A stretch of DNA of 64,000 nucleotides from Calendula officinalis (GCA_963853835.1 OY970825.1:46410908-46474907); one strand, 5' to 3'; counted from the stretch's first letter, positions 12,387 to 22,778 are shown. Notes: generated by a model not told the origin, from the letters alone. Numbers and translations: made by a program.

Positions 12387-13075
12387 TGTAATGCCCTTAA
12401 ATTTAAGATAATTAAATAATTAATTTAAACCAATTTAAATTATAGTTTTCCTCTTAGAGCATTAACTGTGCTTCAATATTTTCGTGAGTAATTACCTCAT
12501 AAATTATTATGTGATTTAATCCAAGATAAGTACATGGCAGGCTTGAGGACCCTTTCGGTTTTAGTCTGGCCCATTCCGAGAGTGAGAGTCCAGCCCAAGA
12601 AGAGTTGTGGGCGGGCTTATGCTTTGACCAGTGATATTTTAAGTGGCTAACAGTTTCTTAATCCCTCGTTATTTCACTTTGCCGACCCTAAATTCTCCAC
12701 TCATTGTATTGTCCGTTCGCTAGTCCAAGAGAGGGAGCAGAGATCGCTGAGGCAGCCAAACATTGGAGAGGATTCTGATCGTGATCGCTGGTGGGTTTTT
12801 GTGTTCCGTTTTCTTCCATTCGTTAGTCCTTTCCCATGTCTTTATTTTTGCGTTTAACAATCTGTGAAATGGTGGCGTTTTGAGAGCAGAATTATGTGTG
12901 GGTGTCGATGTGGTGAGCAAGTCGCATCAGTAGTTCCCGAGCAAGAGAAGCCGACGCCGAGTAGTTGTTCGGTAATCTTTATTTTCTTTCCGTTTTTTTC
13001 TGGTTTCCTTCATTCCCGAATTGTATTAAACGGATGTAGGAACTCAAGTAGTGATCGAGGGACGGAGCAGATTGT
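12387..13075 (+). repeat. 3' LTR fragment of the LARD-like element
   Basis: Matches 5795-6484 almost perfectly (one single-base deletion and about three substitutions), then similarity stops at CAGATTGT. The missing 2 kb was lost through deletion. The breakpoint TTGT is also present at the end of the full LTR, so the loss may have used this short homology. Confidence 0.85.
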
Positions 13076-13447
13076 TACTATGCTAATAGACGATATTTGT
13101 TTTCGTATTCAATAAAGGTTTTGTAAATGGGTGATTTTCAAGAATGACGCAAACTTTTATTTTATATTCCATGCTTTCCATAATAAAGTTTACATTTCTT
13201 TCTAAATTTGTCCGAATAATGTTCTTATTACCCAAACTTGATTGGGTCTACCCAAAACTAAACATTCTTTCTAAACTAAAGTTATATTTCAATCAAAATT
13301 ATTACCAATAACCTACCACTAACTATATCTTAAATTTTGTTGCAAAATAGAAATAAAAAAAATTAATGTTAAAGAAGGGAGTATTATTTTTATAGATTTA
13401 CACATTACACACTTATATTAGGAGTTTCATTAAATATTTGTTAATGG
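13076..13447. other. AT-rich spacer, no gene seen
   Basis: No ORF, terminal repeat or RNA signature that I can support. It is the unrelated DNA joined to the truncated right LTR. Confidence 0.4.
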
Positions 13448-13461
13448 CATATCCATGATTT

Positions 13462-13694
13462 AAATGGTAAAGGAGTGTACCACTGACACTGGCCACATAT
13501 TGTGACCGGATACCCGACCCAGCAACATGTGCATTCCCCGGCAAATCACCTAACAATGATATCCACACCTTTGCTTGGGCTCGATATACGAGACCCAGCA
13601 TTTTCAGCACAGAGGGGGACCCGTGTTTCAACGGAGGCTGGTGGCCACAAGGGGGAGTTTCACGGGGTTTGAACCCGGGACCTCCCACATAGGA
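13462..13694 (-). mobile_element. SINE-like 233-bp insertion with 14-bp target duplication
   Basis: The direct repeat CATATCCATGATTT flanks the insert exactly (13448-13461 and 13695-13708). Near its right end the minus strand reads ATGTGGGAGGTCCCGGGTTC, then AAACCCC. This matches the T-arm/B-box part of a tRNA (GGTTCRANNCC), while the A-box half is absent, as in a 5'-truncated tRNA-derived SINE. The insert is GC-richer than its surroundings. No poly-A tail is evident, so the class is inferred from the long duplication and the tRNA-like head. Confidence 0.65.
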
Positions 13695-13708
13695 CATATC
13701 CATGATTT

Positions 13709-15070
13709 TACTGACATTAGTTATCTTATTTTTTTTTGTATTCATCGAACTAGTTAACGTGAATTGTTACTAATCTTTTCAAAAAGTTATGAACGTTTCG
13801 AAGTACTTTGTTTGAGGTACTAAACATTTTTTTAGTCGAGCATGACATATGATGGCTCAAGCTTACTCATTTTCACATCCACATAACAAAATATCTCATT
13901 ATTCATCAGTCATACTCATTTTACAAAAGAATGCTTGAAAAAGGACAATCGAACCGAGTGTCAGACAAAGAAAATAACACAAAAGAAGCAAGGTAAAAAT
14001 AATAAGGACTGCATAAAACAACTTTCCTAGTTCAACTTTCTAGTGCGTCTATGTAAGGATAGATCTCGGTATTAGTGGAGAGGAAAAGAATGAATCCTAC
14101 TAATGCGTCAAAATATAAAATTTATCTGTATTCCCCTTTCTTTATAGGTCTCGTGTTCCCCCTATTGAACGAAATGCAAAAACCACATACCCACAGACTT
14201 GTCAATAAACAATTCTATGTTAAATTAAATCATTACATTTCTTCTGGACCCACCAACTAGGGATGCATAAATAAACGAAACCCAAACTCAAATCTAACGG
14301 AATGAGTTAGACCCAATTTTCAGTTTCCACTCCGGTTCTCAGTTTCCATTTTCTGTGATTTTAGGTCTTCAGTTTCCTGTTCCGGTCGAGGGCGGTTCCG
14401 GGTTTAATACATATCATGGCCATAATTAGAATTTAGAAACCAGTCTTATAACAATTTCAAAATTTTATTCCCTAACCCTAATCCAATTATAATTCATCTA
14501 ATGGCCTCACCCTAATATCAAAAACCTAAACAGTTGTTTCTGGGCATATTTGTGCTGTCAATTGTATTCGTAAAACTGAAACTGTATTCGTAAAAAATTG
14601 ATATGTAAATTTGTTGCCATGTAAATTGTTGCTGTGTAAAACAGAAAAAGTTGCTGTGTTAATTGTTTGCTGTAAAATAGAAACTATATTCATAAAAAAC
14701 AGTTGCTGTGTAAAGCAGAAACAGTTAAACACATTGTTGTTGTAATTTGATGAATTTCCAGTTCCACCCGTTCTAAAATTTACCTGAACCAACCGCTTCT
14801 CGGTCTTTAAAATAAACCATCAACTCACTCGTGAAGCGCTATTAAAACCAATAATCGTCTCAACCCGAATCTACTATTCGACCCGCTTTTACCAATAAAG
14901 AAACAAGTATTTTAAAACAAAATTTGCATCATTCAAAGTATTACAAGCTCCAAAAACTACTGCAAAACGCAAGTAAGAACAGTAACTTACATATTAAACC
15001 AACAATAAGCATCCAAAAGAAATAAAAACAAGGCATCACCTTCTAACCCGGTCAACTCGGTCCGCCATGC
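13709..15070. other. Intergenic region downstream of the SURF6 gene
   Basis: No credible ORF. At about 14258 TAGGGATGCA followed by alternating GTTTCC/CGGTTC-type words resembles one end of a hAT-type non-autonomous element, but I could not find the matching end. Between 14560 and 14735 the words GTTGCTGTGTAAA and CAGAAAC recur imperfectly. Confidence 0.35.
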
Positions 15071-16141
15071 CTATTTTTGACCAATATATCCTTCTTTTCT
15101 TCCTTCAAATCCTGGCCTCATAAGTTTCTTCTCTCTCTTAGCAATCTTTCTCATTTTCTTCTGACTCGCCCTTTCTTCAATATTCCCTTTTCTTTTCGCC
15201 TGTTTTTCACCCCTCAACTTATCCTGAGTTTCAACTCTTTCCTTCCATTTTCCCGCACTTTTTTCACGCCTTTTTTTGTCTTTTTGCAAACTCTTTTTCA
15301 AAAGCTTCGGGTCATCGTGAACCTTAACTCCCATTGCTTTTTCAGTTGCTGATTTCCATGAATGTTTTGTAGCAACAACCACGTTTTCTTTCTTAGCTTC
15401 TTTTAGCTTCTTTGCTTTCTCTAATTCCTGAACTTTTGAACCCTTTTTTAATTTCTTCTTATTATTCCCGTCTTCATCTCCTAATTTCACTTTCCCAAAT
15501 TCAAAATCAGCTTCAGTTTTATCTTTACCACTACCACTTGCAGCTTTACTGTTATTGTTACTATTATCACGTTCTTCACGTTTTCGTTTTTTGTCAGTAA
15601 AATCACCACTTTCTCTTATTTCATTCATCCTCATTGTTCTTTTTCCTTGACCTCGGTTAGATCGAAGCATTTCAAGTTTATGATGTAATCTTTGTTGCAA
15701 TTCTTCATAAGTAACAGATTTGTTACTGGTTTCACCATCAAAGTTTGTAATTGGTTTAACTTTAATCTCAATCTCTTCCTCTTCATCATCTTCTTCTTCA
15801 TCATCATCAGAATCCTTATTGTTTTCGGTTTTATCGATGTTCTTTTTGAGGAGATCTAGGGTTGTGGTTTGTGATTTCTCGGGATCAAGGCGGTCCCTTC
15901 GAGATTTCTTAATGTTTTCACGTGTTTGTTGTTTGAGAGAAGCTCGTTTGACTTTACTAAGACCTTGGACCCATGGTTTTGAGTCTTCATCGATGGGTAG
16001 GTAGAACTTTGCAGGGATTAATTCGATTAATTTGTCAAAGAATTGAGTGTTTTCATGGATTAGGGCTTTGAGATCAACAGTGGGGGTTGGAATGATGTCA
16101 GAAGTGGTGGCAAGTGCCCCCTTTTGCTGCTTCTTCTTCAT
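15071..16141 (-). CDS. SURF6: SURF6 / Rrp14-type ribosome biogenesis protein
   Basis: A 356-residue, very lysine/arginine-rich protein. SURF6 family members (yeast Rrp14) are nucleolar factors for ribosomal RNA processing and subunit assembly. The N-terminal part carries LIHENTQFFDKLIELIPAKF (about residues 25-45), typical of the family's N-terminal domain. An acidic run (DDDEEEDDEEEE, about residues 120-135) follows. Then comes the conserved TYEELQQRLHHKLEMLRSNR and, in the C-terminal half, the SURF6 basic region with SWKSATEKAMGVKVHDDP, LLKKSLQKDKKRREKSAGKW and RPGFEGRKEGYIGQK. The start is taken at 16141 (MKKKQQKG), because the reading frame upstream lies in an intron ending TTTTCAG at 16160. 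The coding part is a single exon, as is common for small plant homologues. No disabling change seen. Confidence 0.92.
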   Translation of the reverse strand: MKKKQQKGALATTSDIIPTPTVDLKALIHENTQFFDKLIELIPAKFYLPIDEDSKPWVQGLSKVKRASLKQQTRENIKKSRRDRLDPEKSQTTTLDLLKKNIDKTENNKDSDDDEEEDDEEEEIEIKVKPITNFDGETSNKSVTYEELQQRLHHKLEMLRSNRGQGKRTMRMNEIRESGDFTDKKRKREERDNSNNNSKAASGSGKDKTEADFEFGKVKLGDEDGNNKKKLKKGSKVQELEKAKKLKEAKKENVVVATKHSWKSATEKAMGVKVHDDPKLLKKSLQKDKKRREKSAGKWKERVETQDKLRGEKQAKRKGNIEERASQKKMRKIAKREKKLMRPGFEGRKEGYIGQK

Positions 16142-16159
16142 TGTGCAGAATGATGAAAC

Positions 16160-16661
16160 CTGAAAATAATGCAACAAGTTATTAAGCATCTTGATTAAGC
16201 TAACAATCATATGCTAAAAATCAACTATCAGATATTAACATCCATTCAATTTGAACACAGAGAAGAACTTATGAAAGCGGTACCAGTGAGCATAAACCCT
16301 ACCATTTTTGTAAGAAAGTGAAGCATTATACAATTTGACAATTCGTGTAAACTAATGTTTTTTCTAGCGACTGATGGATGGACGAGCTGTAACTCAACAT
16401 ACTAAATTGAAGGTTTATCTGGTTCGTGGAAGAAATCTCCCAAGAATATACAAAAATCAAGGTATATAACATATCAAACCTAAAGGAGCGAATTAATTTA
16501 TCAAACGACGTCAAAGAAAACGTAAAAGGAAGCAGGTCAGATTAAATCATAGCATCGATAAGCATATAATTTTACCATCAGAATTCATCAAAAAAAGAAG
16601 TAAGAGTACACAGAAAACACATAAATCTAACCAATTAGCAGCTGACAGAAAAAACCCTAAC
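16160..16661 (-). other. Intron in the SURF6 5' UTR
   Basis: On the minus strand a donor follows ATCTGAG at 16661-16660 (GTTAGG) and an acceptor TTTTCAG ends at 16160, 18 bases before the ATG. The first, non-coding exon would be about 16662-16745. Leader introns are frequent in plant housekeeping genes. Inferred from splice signals only. Confidence 0.55.
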
Positions 16662-16711
16662 CTCAGATGAAAATTTCAATTCGGCAGTAAGAAAAGAGCC
16701 AGAGGAGAAGG

Positions 16712-16719
16712 TAGGGTTT
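16712..16719 (-). promoter_or_regulatory. Telo-box (AAACCCTA) near the SURF6 transcription start
   Basis: AAACCCTA on the minus strand in the presumed first non-coding exon or core promoter of the SURF6 gene. Telo-boxes are enriched in plant ribosomal-protein and ribosome-biogenesis promoters (known), which fits this gene. Confidence 0.5.
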
Positions 16720-17008
16720 ACAGCTCCGCAGCAGCGGTTTAAAACTACTTTCAAAAGAACACTCCTAGCCACATAGGTAGGTTTTATTTTATTGTAATTT
16801 TATTTTTAACCATCATAAATATACTGTATAACCTTTTTTATTTTCTTTTCAATCCTAAGATTATACTCGCAAAGTAAATATTTTTAAATGAAAATTTTAA
16901 AAAATTTCAAAACTAGTCATTGAATATTTTAATACCTTTTTTAATTATTTTTTTAAGTTCCTTGTGATAAACAGATTCTCTAGAACAAGTTATTAGTAAA
17001 ATTACATA

Positions 17009-17321
17009 CTTCCTCCGTATCAAAATAAGTGACACACTTTCCATTTTGGGGTGTATCAAAATAAGTGACACACTTTGAAAATTTTCCTTATTTAGTAAAA
17101 ATAATGGGACCCATACCCACTAACTATCTACTTTAATAAAGTGAAATTACCCTTATACCCTTACTTTTACCTTTAAAACTCATTAATATCACTTTATTCA
17201 AGAAAAGTGGGACTCATTCTCCACTAATTATGTATTTTAATCTATTTTAATCTCTACTTTAATCTTTTACCTCAAAAAACGTGTGAGCCAATTTGTGTCA
17301 CTTATTTTGATACGGAGGAAG
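17009..17321. mobile_element. Stowaway-like MITE (313 bp)
   Basis: Terminal inverted repeats start CTTCCTCCGTATCAAAATAA and continue GTGACAC (about 27 bp), flanked by TA on both sides (17007-17008, 17322-17323), the Tc1/mariner-type target duplication. The left TIR segment GTATCAAAATAAGTGACACA is repeated once more just inside. No ORF. The CTCCGT TIR sequence is characteristic of plant Stowaway elements. Confidence 0.9.
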
Positions 17322-17323
17322 TA

Positions 17324-18211
17324 TTTTTTTTATTTCGTATATTTTAACTTTTTTATATTTTATAATTTACATCATTCATATTTCTAATAAGTTTAAATAA
17401 TATACTTTTCTAACATGTAACATAATTGTAAAAAAAATTAATGTGCTAACATCACCAAAAAATTGATGAAACTAATATGATTCATTCCATATTTTATGAT
17501 CAATGATAAATTTAAATGAGTGTTGAAAACTGAAAATTTGATAACAAGGTCCTCAATAGCAAAAACATATATGTCATCATCAAAATATAATTGATTGGAA
17601 TTGATTAAATTGTGATTTTATATTGGGTTAATAGATCAAATTAAAGAAATAATGATATTATAAAACCAAGTAGTTTTTAATATAGATTAATAGTAATAGT
17701 AATTAACTAAGAACAACGAGACTCGTCTGCGATCCTACATGTTTAATTTTTCGCACTTTAGCTTTTTTGCTTGTTAAATACAGTATTTCTTTATTTTTGT
17801 TGTCTATTGCTAATTGCCTAATTTATTTTCACAATAATGTCAATTTGTTGCAGTTGTAATACTAATGTATTGCATATTAATGATCTGTATTGTAGTAACT
17901 AAATATTATCAATTATATGTAGATTTAATTTGTTAAATAAATACTACAAAGGAATTCATTTACAAAACAGATAATCTAATACAAATTGTTTTAATGAAAA
18001 AACAGACCATCACAAAATTGTATACCAGCAGAGTTTACAAGCCAATGCTAGATAAAAGTTTATAATCTAACTTGAATTGGATTTAAAAGAATAAATGCTT
18101 GATTTAAGCAGGCAAAATCACTAAAAACCATGTACATAATCTATGGTAATCAGAAAAAGGATAATTTTGATCATCCCTGAAGTTAATGGGATTTAAAATA
18201 CCAATTAGGGT
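17324..18211. other. Intergenic AT-rich DNA
   Basis: Nothing supported: no conserved ORF, terminal repeat or RNA gene. It separates the Stowaway-like element from the 3' end of the MATE pseudogene. Confidence 0.4.
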
Positions 18212-20394
18212 TCATGTGCTAACATTCCCAAGCTCATAACGACTCATATCTTCAGAGTAAAGGATGCCACTTGGCGACACTAGACGTAGTAGAGCAACAC
18301 TAAATCGAGTCTGCAAATCATAAACCTTAAATAACATTAGATTTCTGCATTTAAAGGTAAGGGCATTTTTGTCATTCTACAACAAAATTGATACATAGGT
18401 AGTTGTTAGTTGAAGTTTACCCATTGGAACAATGCTATAGTCCACCAGCAGCCAGGCAAACCGTATCCTAATTTGCTAAAAAACTGAAAGCAACAGAGAA
18501 GATATAATCAATTAATAATATAAATCCAAACCTCTTGTTTGTTTAAATCAATAATTAACATGTTAGTAAACAAAATATGAAATTCTTACCATGAGAAGAA
18601 GAGCACCAACAATAAAAGTCATGCTCATTGAAATACTAATAAATCTCAAATCACGTCCAGCCTGCAAAATGAATGCAATTTAATAAATTAATCATGTAAA
18701 TACTGGCAAAAAAAAAAAAGGTTTACAAATGACATCAAATAACTCCACAACAAATTTAAAAAAAAAAATATATGGATCACTTCAGTGTGTGCAACCCAAC
18801 CAAAACCCTAAAGTTTCATAATTTAGAGTCAGCAAAGAACATGTGAAAACTTCCAATGAAAATGGTTACATGACAAAAGTGAGTCATATTTCATAGGCTT
18901 ATGATTATGTTGACACAAACAGATATAAATATACAAGTAAAAAATAAAGATAAGAAAACATACCAACAATGTTCCTCTAGGTTGCACGGAAATATAATAA
19001 GCCGTATGTGACCACCATTCACCAATTCGACAATTACCCTCTTCATTCGTAATCGATCACTGCTTCGTCTTCTTCAGTTATTCAGTTATTTGTTTAATAA
19101 GGTGATTACTAATTTACTATTGTAGTCTGTACTTCTGTTATTATTTATTAAACTTCAATTTGTACGTACGTAGTGATTAATTGATTGTATTATAGAATTT
19201 CTTTAAAAAATATATATTTTTTAATATTTCATATTTGCCGTATCTTGCCGTTTCCGTATCTTAAATTTTTGAATTTTGCCGTTTCCCGTATCCGTTACGT
19301 ATCCGTTTCCCCGTCCCGTATCCGTATCCGTGCAACTTAGATGTTCCTTCAAGGCTATGAGTACTTGTTGATACAGACAAAGCAATGAAGCATGGAATTA
19401 GAACTTTGTGCATCTGCATTCAACACCGTAAAATTTTAAGATAAAAAATACCTAAAATAACCCTAAATAAGACGAAATGAGGACCAAGATCAATCTCCTC
19501 AACAATTACTAATTGGCAATAGGTTCTTTCTAGAGAATGAAACATAAAAAATCCACATAAAATAATAAATAAAATAAAAAAAAAAAACTGACCTCGTTTA
19601 TGACTTGAGGATCAGGTGAAAATACTTTAGGAAATAACCAGGGAACGATTGTACCAGCAGCACCTAATATTAATCCCATTAAAGCACCAATTGTCAACAG
19701 TGACTTTAACAGCATTCTTGCCTAATAATCATTCACACATATACAAATGAGCATGAGAAAATTCTATAAAAATTAATATTATTTAATAAGATGAGTAACC
19801 TTAGATAAACTTCGTTTAGCACCATATATAAGTTCTGGCATAAATGATTGTGCAGTTTGAGATAAAGGTTCACCCCCTACAGCAAACATACAAAATAGTT
19901 GCAAAAGAACCTACACTAATACTAACTTGTTAGATTCAAACACAATTCAATGCGACCCGTTTACTTATAACCCGGCCATTATGATTATGAATGTTCACCG
20001 AACAAATTAACGTACCTAAAGAAAGCAGCTTTGAACTCGATAGCAGCAGTATCAATCAAACTCATCAACGGTCCACACAACCACAGCCCTGCAGCAGGCT
20101 TCACAATCTCCACTAATAAGCTCTCATTCCCTCGTCCTCCACCACCGCCCGCAACTTCCACTTGGTCTTCACCACTGTCACTGATGGACGAAACCGCGAT
20201 CGTTTCTATAACCTGAAACTCGGTTGGTTAACATGAGTAAAAAACTTGTTCCCAACCCTCGGAACAATGGGTAATTCTAAGCCTGGAATGAATTTGGCCG
20301 GCATTGGTATATAGGATTGTAATGGAGTGAACTTAGGGCTTATTGTGATTGTTTTGAGGTAGGAATTGTGGCGAATTAGGGTCTTAGAATCCAT
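18212..20394 (-). pseudogene. EDS5-type MATE transporter pseudogene
   Basis: Minus-strand exons of a plastid MATE transporter of the EDS5/DTX46-47 group (membrane export proteins; EDS5 itself exports isochorismate for salicylic acid synthesis). In order: 20394-20016 (N-terminus MDSKTLIRHNSY..., then KPAAGLWLCGPLMSLIDTAA), 19876-19800 (GEPLSQTAQSFMPELIYGAK), 19721-19593 (MLLKSLLTIGALMGLILGAA, VPWLFP), 19413-19341 plus 18976-18964 (THSLEGT/LL), 18661-18590 (AGRDLRFISISMSMTF), 18483-18421 (KLGYGLPGCWWTIALFQW), 18310-18212 (last exon, TGA at 18214). Three lesions are visible. A frameshift gives TAG at 20208-20206 before the conserved segment. Roughly 250 residues of central membrane helices are missing between LIDTA and GEPLSQTAQ. 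A 364-bp transposon sits inside the SLEGTLL exon. Splice sites are otherwise still canonical, so decay is recent. Confidence 0.85.
18977..19340. mobile_element. Short TIR transposon (hAT-like) inside a MATE exon
   Basis: Ends CTAGGTTGCACGGA (left) and the reverse complement of CTAAGTTGCACGGA (right), one mismatch in 14. Exact 8-bp duplications ATGTTCCT flank it at 18969-18976 and 19341-19348. Eight-base duplications are typical of hAT elements; the TIR does not fit the classical hAT ends perfectly, so a MULE is the alternative. The right arm contains tandem CGTATC/CCGTTTC-type words. No transposase. Removing it restores the exon reading SLEGTLL followed by a splice donor. Confidence 0.8.
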
Positions 20395-22143
20395 GATTTG
20401 TGAATTGCTGTGGTTTGCTTTGCATGAATTGATGGAGGAGAGAAAGTGGTGCTGTTTAGTGAGAGAGATATCTGGACTATATTTTAGACACATACAAGAA
20501 TCATCATTACAACACCCAAAATCAAGCAAAACCCTTTCATTGTTTCTTTCTTTCTTTTAATTTGTCTACAGATTTTTGAAATTTAGATCATATAAATAGA
20601 TCAAGAATGCAAGTTACACCTGGATTTCAAACACATTAAATAAGTGAGATTAGTTAGACTGAGATATATAATTGAAAGTATAACTAATCTTATTATTAAT
20701 AAACTGTTGAAAAGAAGAATATTTTGTATATATGGCAGTAACTATTGTAATTAGGGTAGATTATATTATTCCTATAATTAAAGATATGTATTTATGTGAT
20801 TGCTAGAATCACGTAATGATTGATTTTGTATAGCTAGCTTTCCTAATTTTGTCCTCCTGTAACTCTATATAAACGAATGAATCTAATAGAAGAAATCATC
20901 TTTTCTGTTCATATCTCTTTTATAGTATCAAACCTCACCTAATATTCATAAGCATGACTGACATCAGATTTGAACACCCGCGGTTGTTTTTCTGGGATAT
21001 CTTTCTTTCATGGAAGATATGGTGTGTATGATTGAGAATATTTATATTATTTTATTTTACTAAATAATTATTTGTTTGCAAACTGGAAATGGTGGCCACG
21101 GTAAATAAAGGTGAAATAGTATTAAATAATTGGTGGTTTTGGTAACCTGCTTCCTTTTAGTATGCGGACATGCATAACATGCAAAATAGTTGAACATGTC
21201 CCTTTTGTAATCATCCGTGTTTAAGAATATATTCATCTCATGCAAAAATGGATAAGAAGATTGTAGATATTTCTCCTCGAGAAGAATATTAATATAATAT
21301 GGTCTAATATTCTCCTTTGGTGTCAATAGAATATATTCATCTCATCTTTTACTCAATCGATTCCATAAAGTGGAAATAAGCACAGAATCCAGCAGCACAC
21401 AGTTGAGAAAATAACAGAAAAGAGTTTGAATATATGAAAAAACCCAATCTCGTGATGTGTATGTTATAAATCTTCAAAAAGTGTGGTTGTTTAATATACG
21501 AATAAGTGAGAATGATGATAAAATCCATGAGAAGAATACCATAACCAACAACACAAACCAACCAGCATAATTCCTTCTGATAAAACACACTAAGCTATCA
21601 GATGATTTCTTGATAATTGATATAGAGAATTAGAGATACACGAATGCCGATTATATAAGTTTCTCATACTGAAACTTGATGACAGATCTCCAGCAATGCA
21701 TATGCTCATAAAAGCAACCTGTTTGCTTAAGAAATATTTAAAATAGGTTGAAACTGCACCTAAAGAGCCAAAGAAAGAGTCATAGAAATCCTAAAATGTA
21801 TCAAAGATCGAAAATCCACTCATGGAACAACCACGGGCCTACTTGCATAGGTCAGATATTGAATGGCAATTTCAAATACAAATAGTTAGATCATTAGATG
21901 TGAAAATTGAAAACCATTCAAAATATGTTAGGAAAATAGGTATAAAACTTGGAGAAATGATGATAGTAAACACCTAACGAATTAAACCAACCAAACAAAT
22001 TCATAAGCAATTTATCCTATCAGACTATTCATAAGCATTTTTCTTATATAGTTCAAGCTATTATTATCAAAGGGAAGCACCTAAATCTAGAGAAGTAAGG
22101 GTATTGATACTACTTAATTACAGTCTGGCCCCTAGTAGCCAAT
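20395..22143. other. Intergenic region, no supported gene
   Basis: Upstream of the MATE relic and downstream of the coiled-coil gene fragment. Short ORFs here (for example 21060-21326 and 21349-21588, minus) have no conserved motif. Missing downstream exons of the coiled-coil gene would be expected here but I could not recognise any. Confidence 0.35.
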
Positions 22144-22461
22144 TGCAAGTTTGCAACATCTGATGTTCTATGTCAATCACAGATACAAAACCCTAATATC
22201 CTTAAAAATTCCTTTCCTAATTCATATGCATAGAATTATCATAATATCATTTCCTATGATGTAAACCCTTTTGGAATTTGAGATATTCAGTCTGCAAGTT
22301 TGCAACATCTGATGTTCTATGTCAATCACAGTTTTTTCTTTATCAACTCATGATTAACATTTACAATTGGATAGGTTATATATTTATATTAAAATCTAAG
22401 TAAATTTCACAAACAGCAAATTCCTACCCTTTTGGAATTTGAGATATTCAGTCTGCAAGTT
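22144..22461. repeat. Local shuffled duplications at the end of exon 2
   Basis: A 39-bp block beginning TGCAAGTTTGCAACATCTGA occurs at 22144-22182 and 22293-22331. A 35-bp block beginning CCCTTTTGGAATTTGAGATA, which includes the last codons and donor of the exon ending at 22428, occurs at 22266-22300 and 22427-22461. Copies look identical by eye. This indicates recent short-range duplication. Confidence 0.75.
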
Positions 22462-22778
22462 ATCAAATTGTTCTTTGTAAATGTCGACTGTCGTCTTAAG
22501 ATAAGCACGACCTTCTTCCACCTTCTTACACTTTTGTTGCAGCTTCAAATATCTATCTTTCCACTAATGCCAGAATGCCACATTGTATTTATCAGTACAT
22601 ATACATAAATTAGGGGAAAATTAACGTAGGGCTAAAACAGGCGAGTGAGCTCATGAATTTAACGTAGTTATTAAAGTAGGTGAATCATTGTGATCGATTA
22701 AGCAAAAATCTAACAGATTACCTGGCTACAACAAGGATTCGTTGTAGATTCATCTTTCGATTCCGAATGTTCAGCCAT
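22428..22778 (-). CDS. First two exons of a coiled-coil gene, MEE22-like
   Basis: Exon 1 is 22778-22722 (MAEHSESKDESTTNPCCSQ, phase 0, donor GTAATC). Exon 2 is 22563-22428 (acceptor ATTAG; 45 codons plus one base, donor GTAGGA). Exon 2 reads WKDRYLKLQQKCKKVEEGRA, then YLKTTVDIYKEQ and a leucine-containing end, a heptad-rich coiled coil. The pattern 'WK.RY.KL..K..K.EEGR..L...V.I...Q' resembles the N-terminus of plant MEE22-type proteins (needed for embryo development); this is from memory of the family and is tentative. No later exon is recognised, and the end of exon 2 has been duplicated downstream, so the copy may be truncated. Confidence 0.5.

Larger units (their letters stand above)
5795..13075 (+). 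mobile_element. LARD-like LTR retrotransposon, right LTR incomplete
   Basis: The left LTR (5795-8512) starts TGTAATGCCC and ends GGTTGTTACA. It is followed after three bases by a primer-binding site complementary to initiator tRNA-Met. About 690 bp of its start recurs at 12387-13075 as the right LTR. The first 690 bases of both copies differ at only about four positions by eye, so insertion was recent. The interior (8513-12386) has no gag or pol. The termini (TGTAA...TTACA) and the TTCGGGGACGAAGT motif just before the right LTR resemble the Tekay/Del chromovirus lineage of Ty3/Gypsy elements (family knowledge). A 2.7-kb LTR with 3.9 kb of non-coding interior fits a large retrotransposon derivative (LARD). 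The left flank is satellite; the right flank is not, so the insertion-site duplication cannot be checked. Confidence 0.8.

Noticed and set aside
13413..13757. 110-codon minus and 60-codon plus ORFs
   Set aside because: They cover the SINE-like insert and its target duplications; the conserved-looking parts are the tRNA-derived head.
15077..16004. Plus-strand ORFs rich in Ser or Phe (15077-15352, 15412-15600, 15720-16004)
   Set aside because: They are the antisense of the lysine- and glutamate-rich SURF6 coding sequence.
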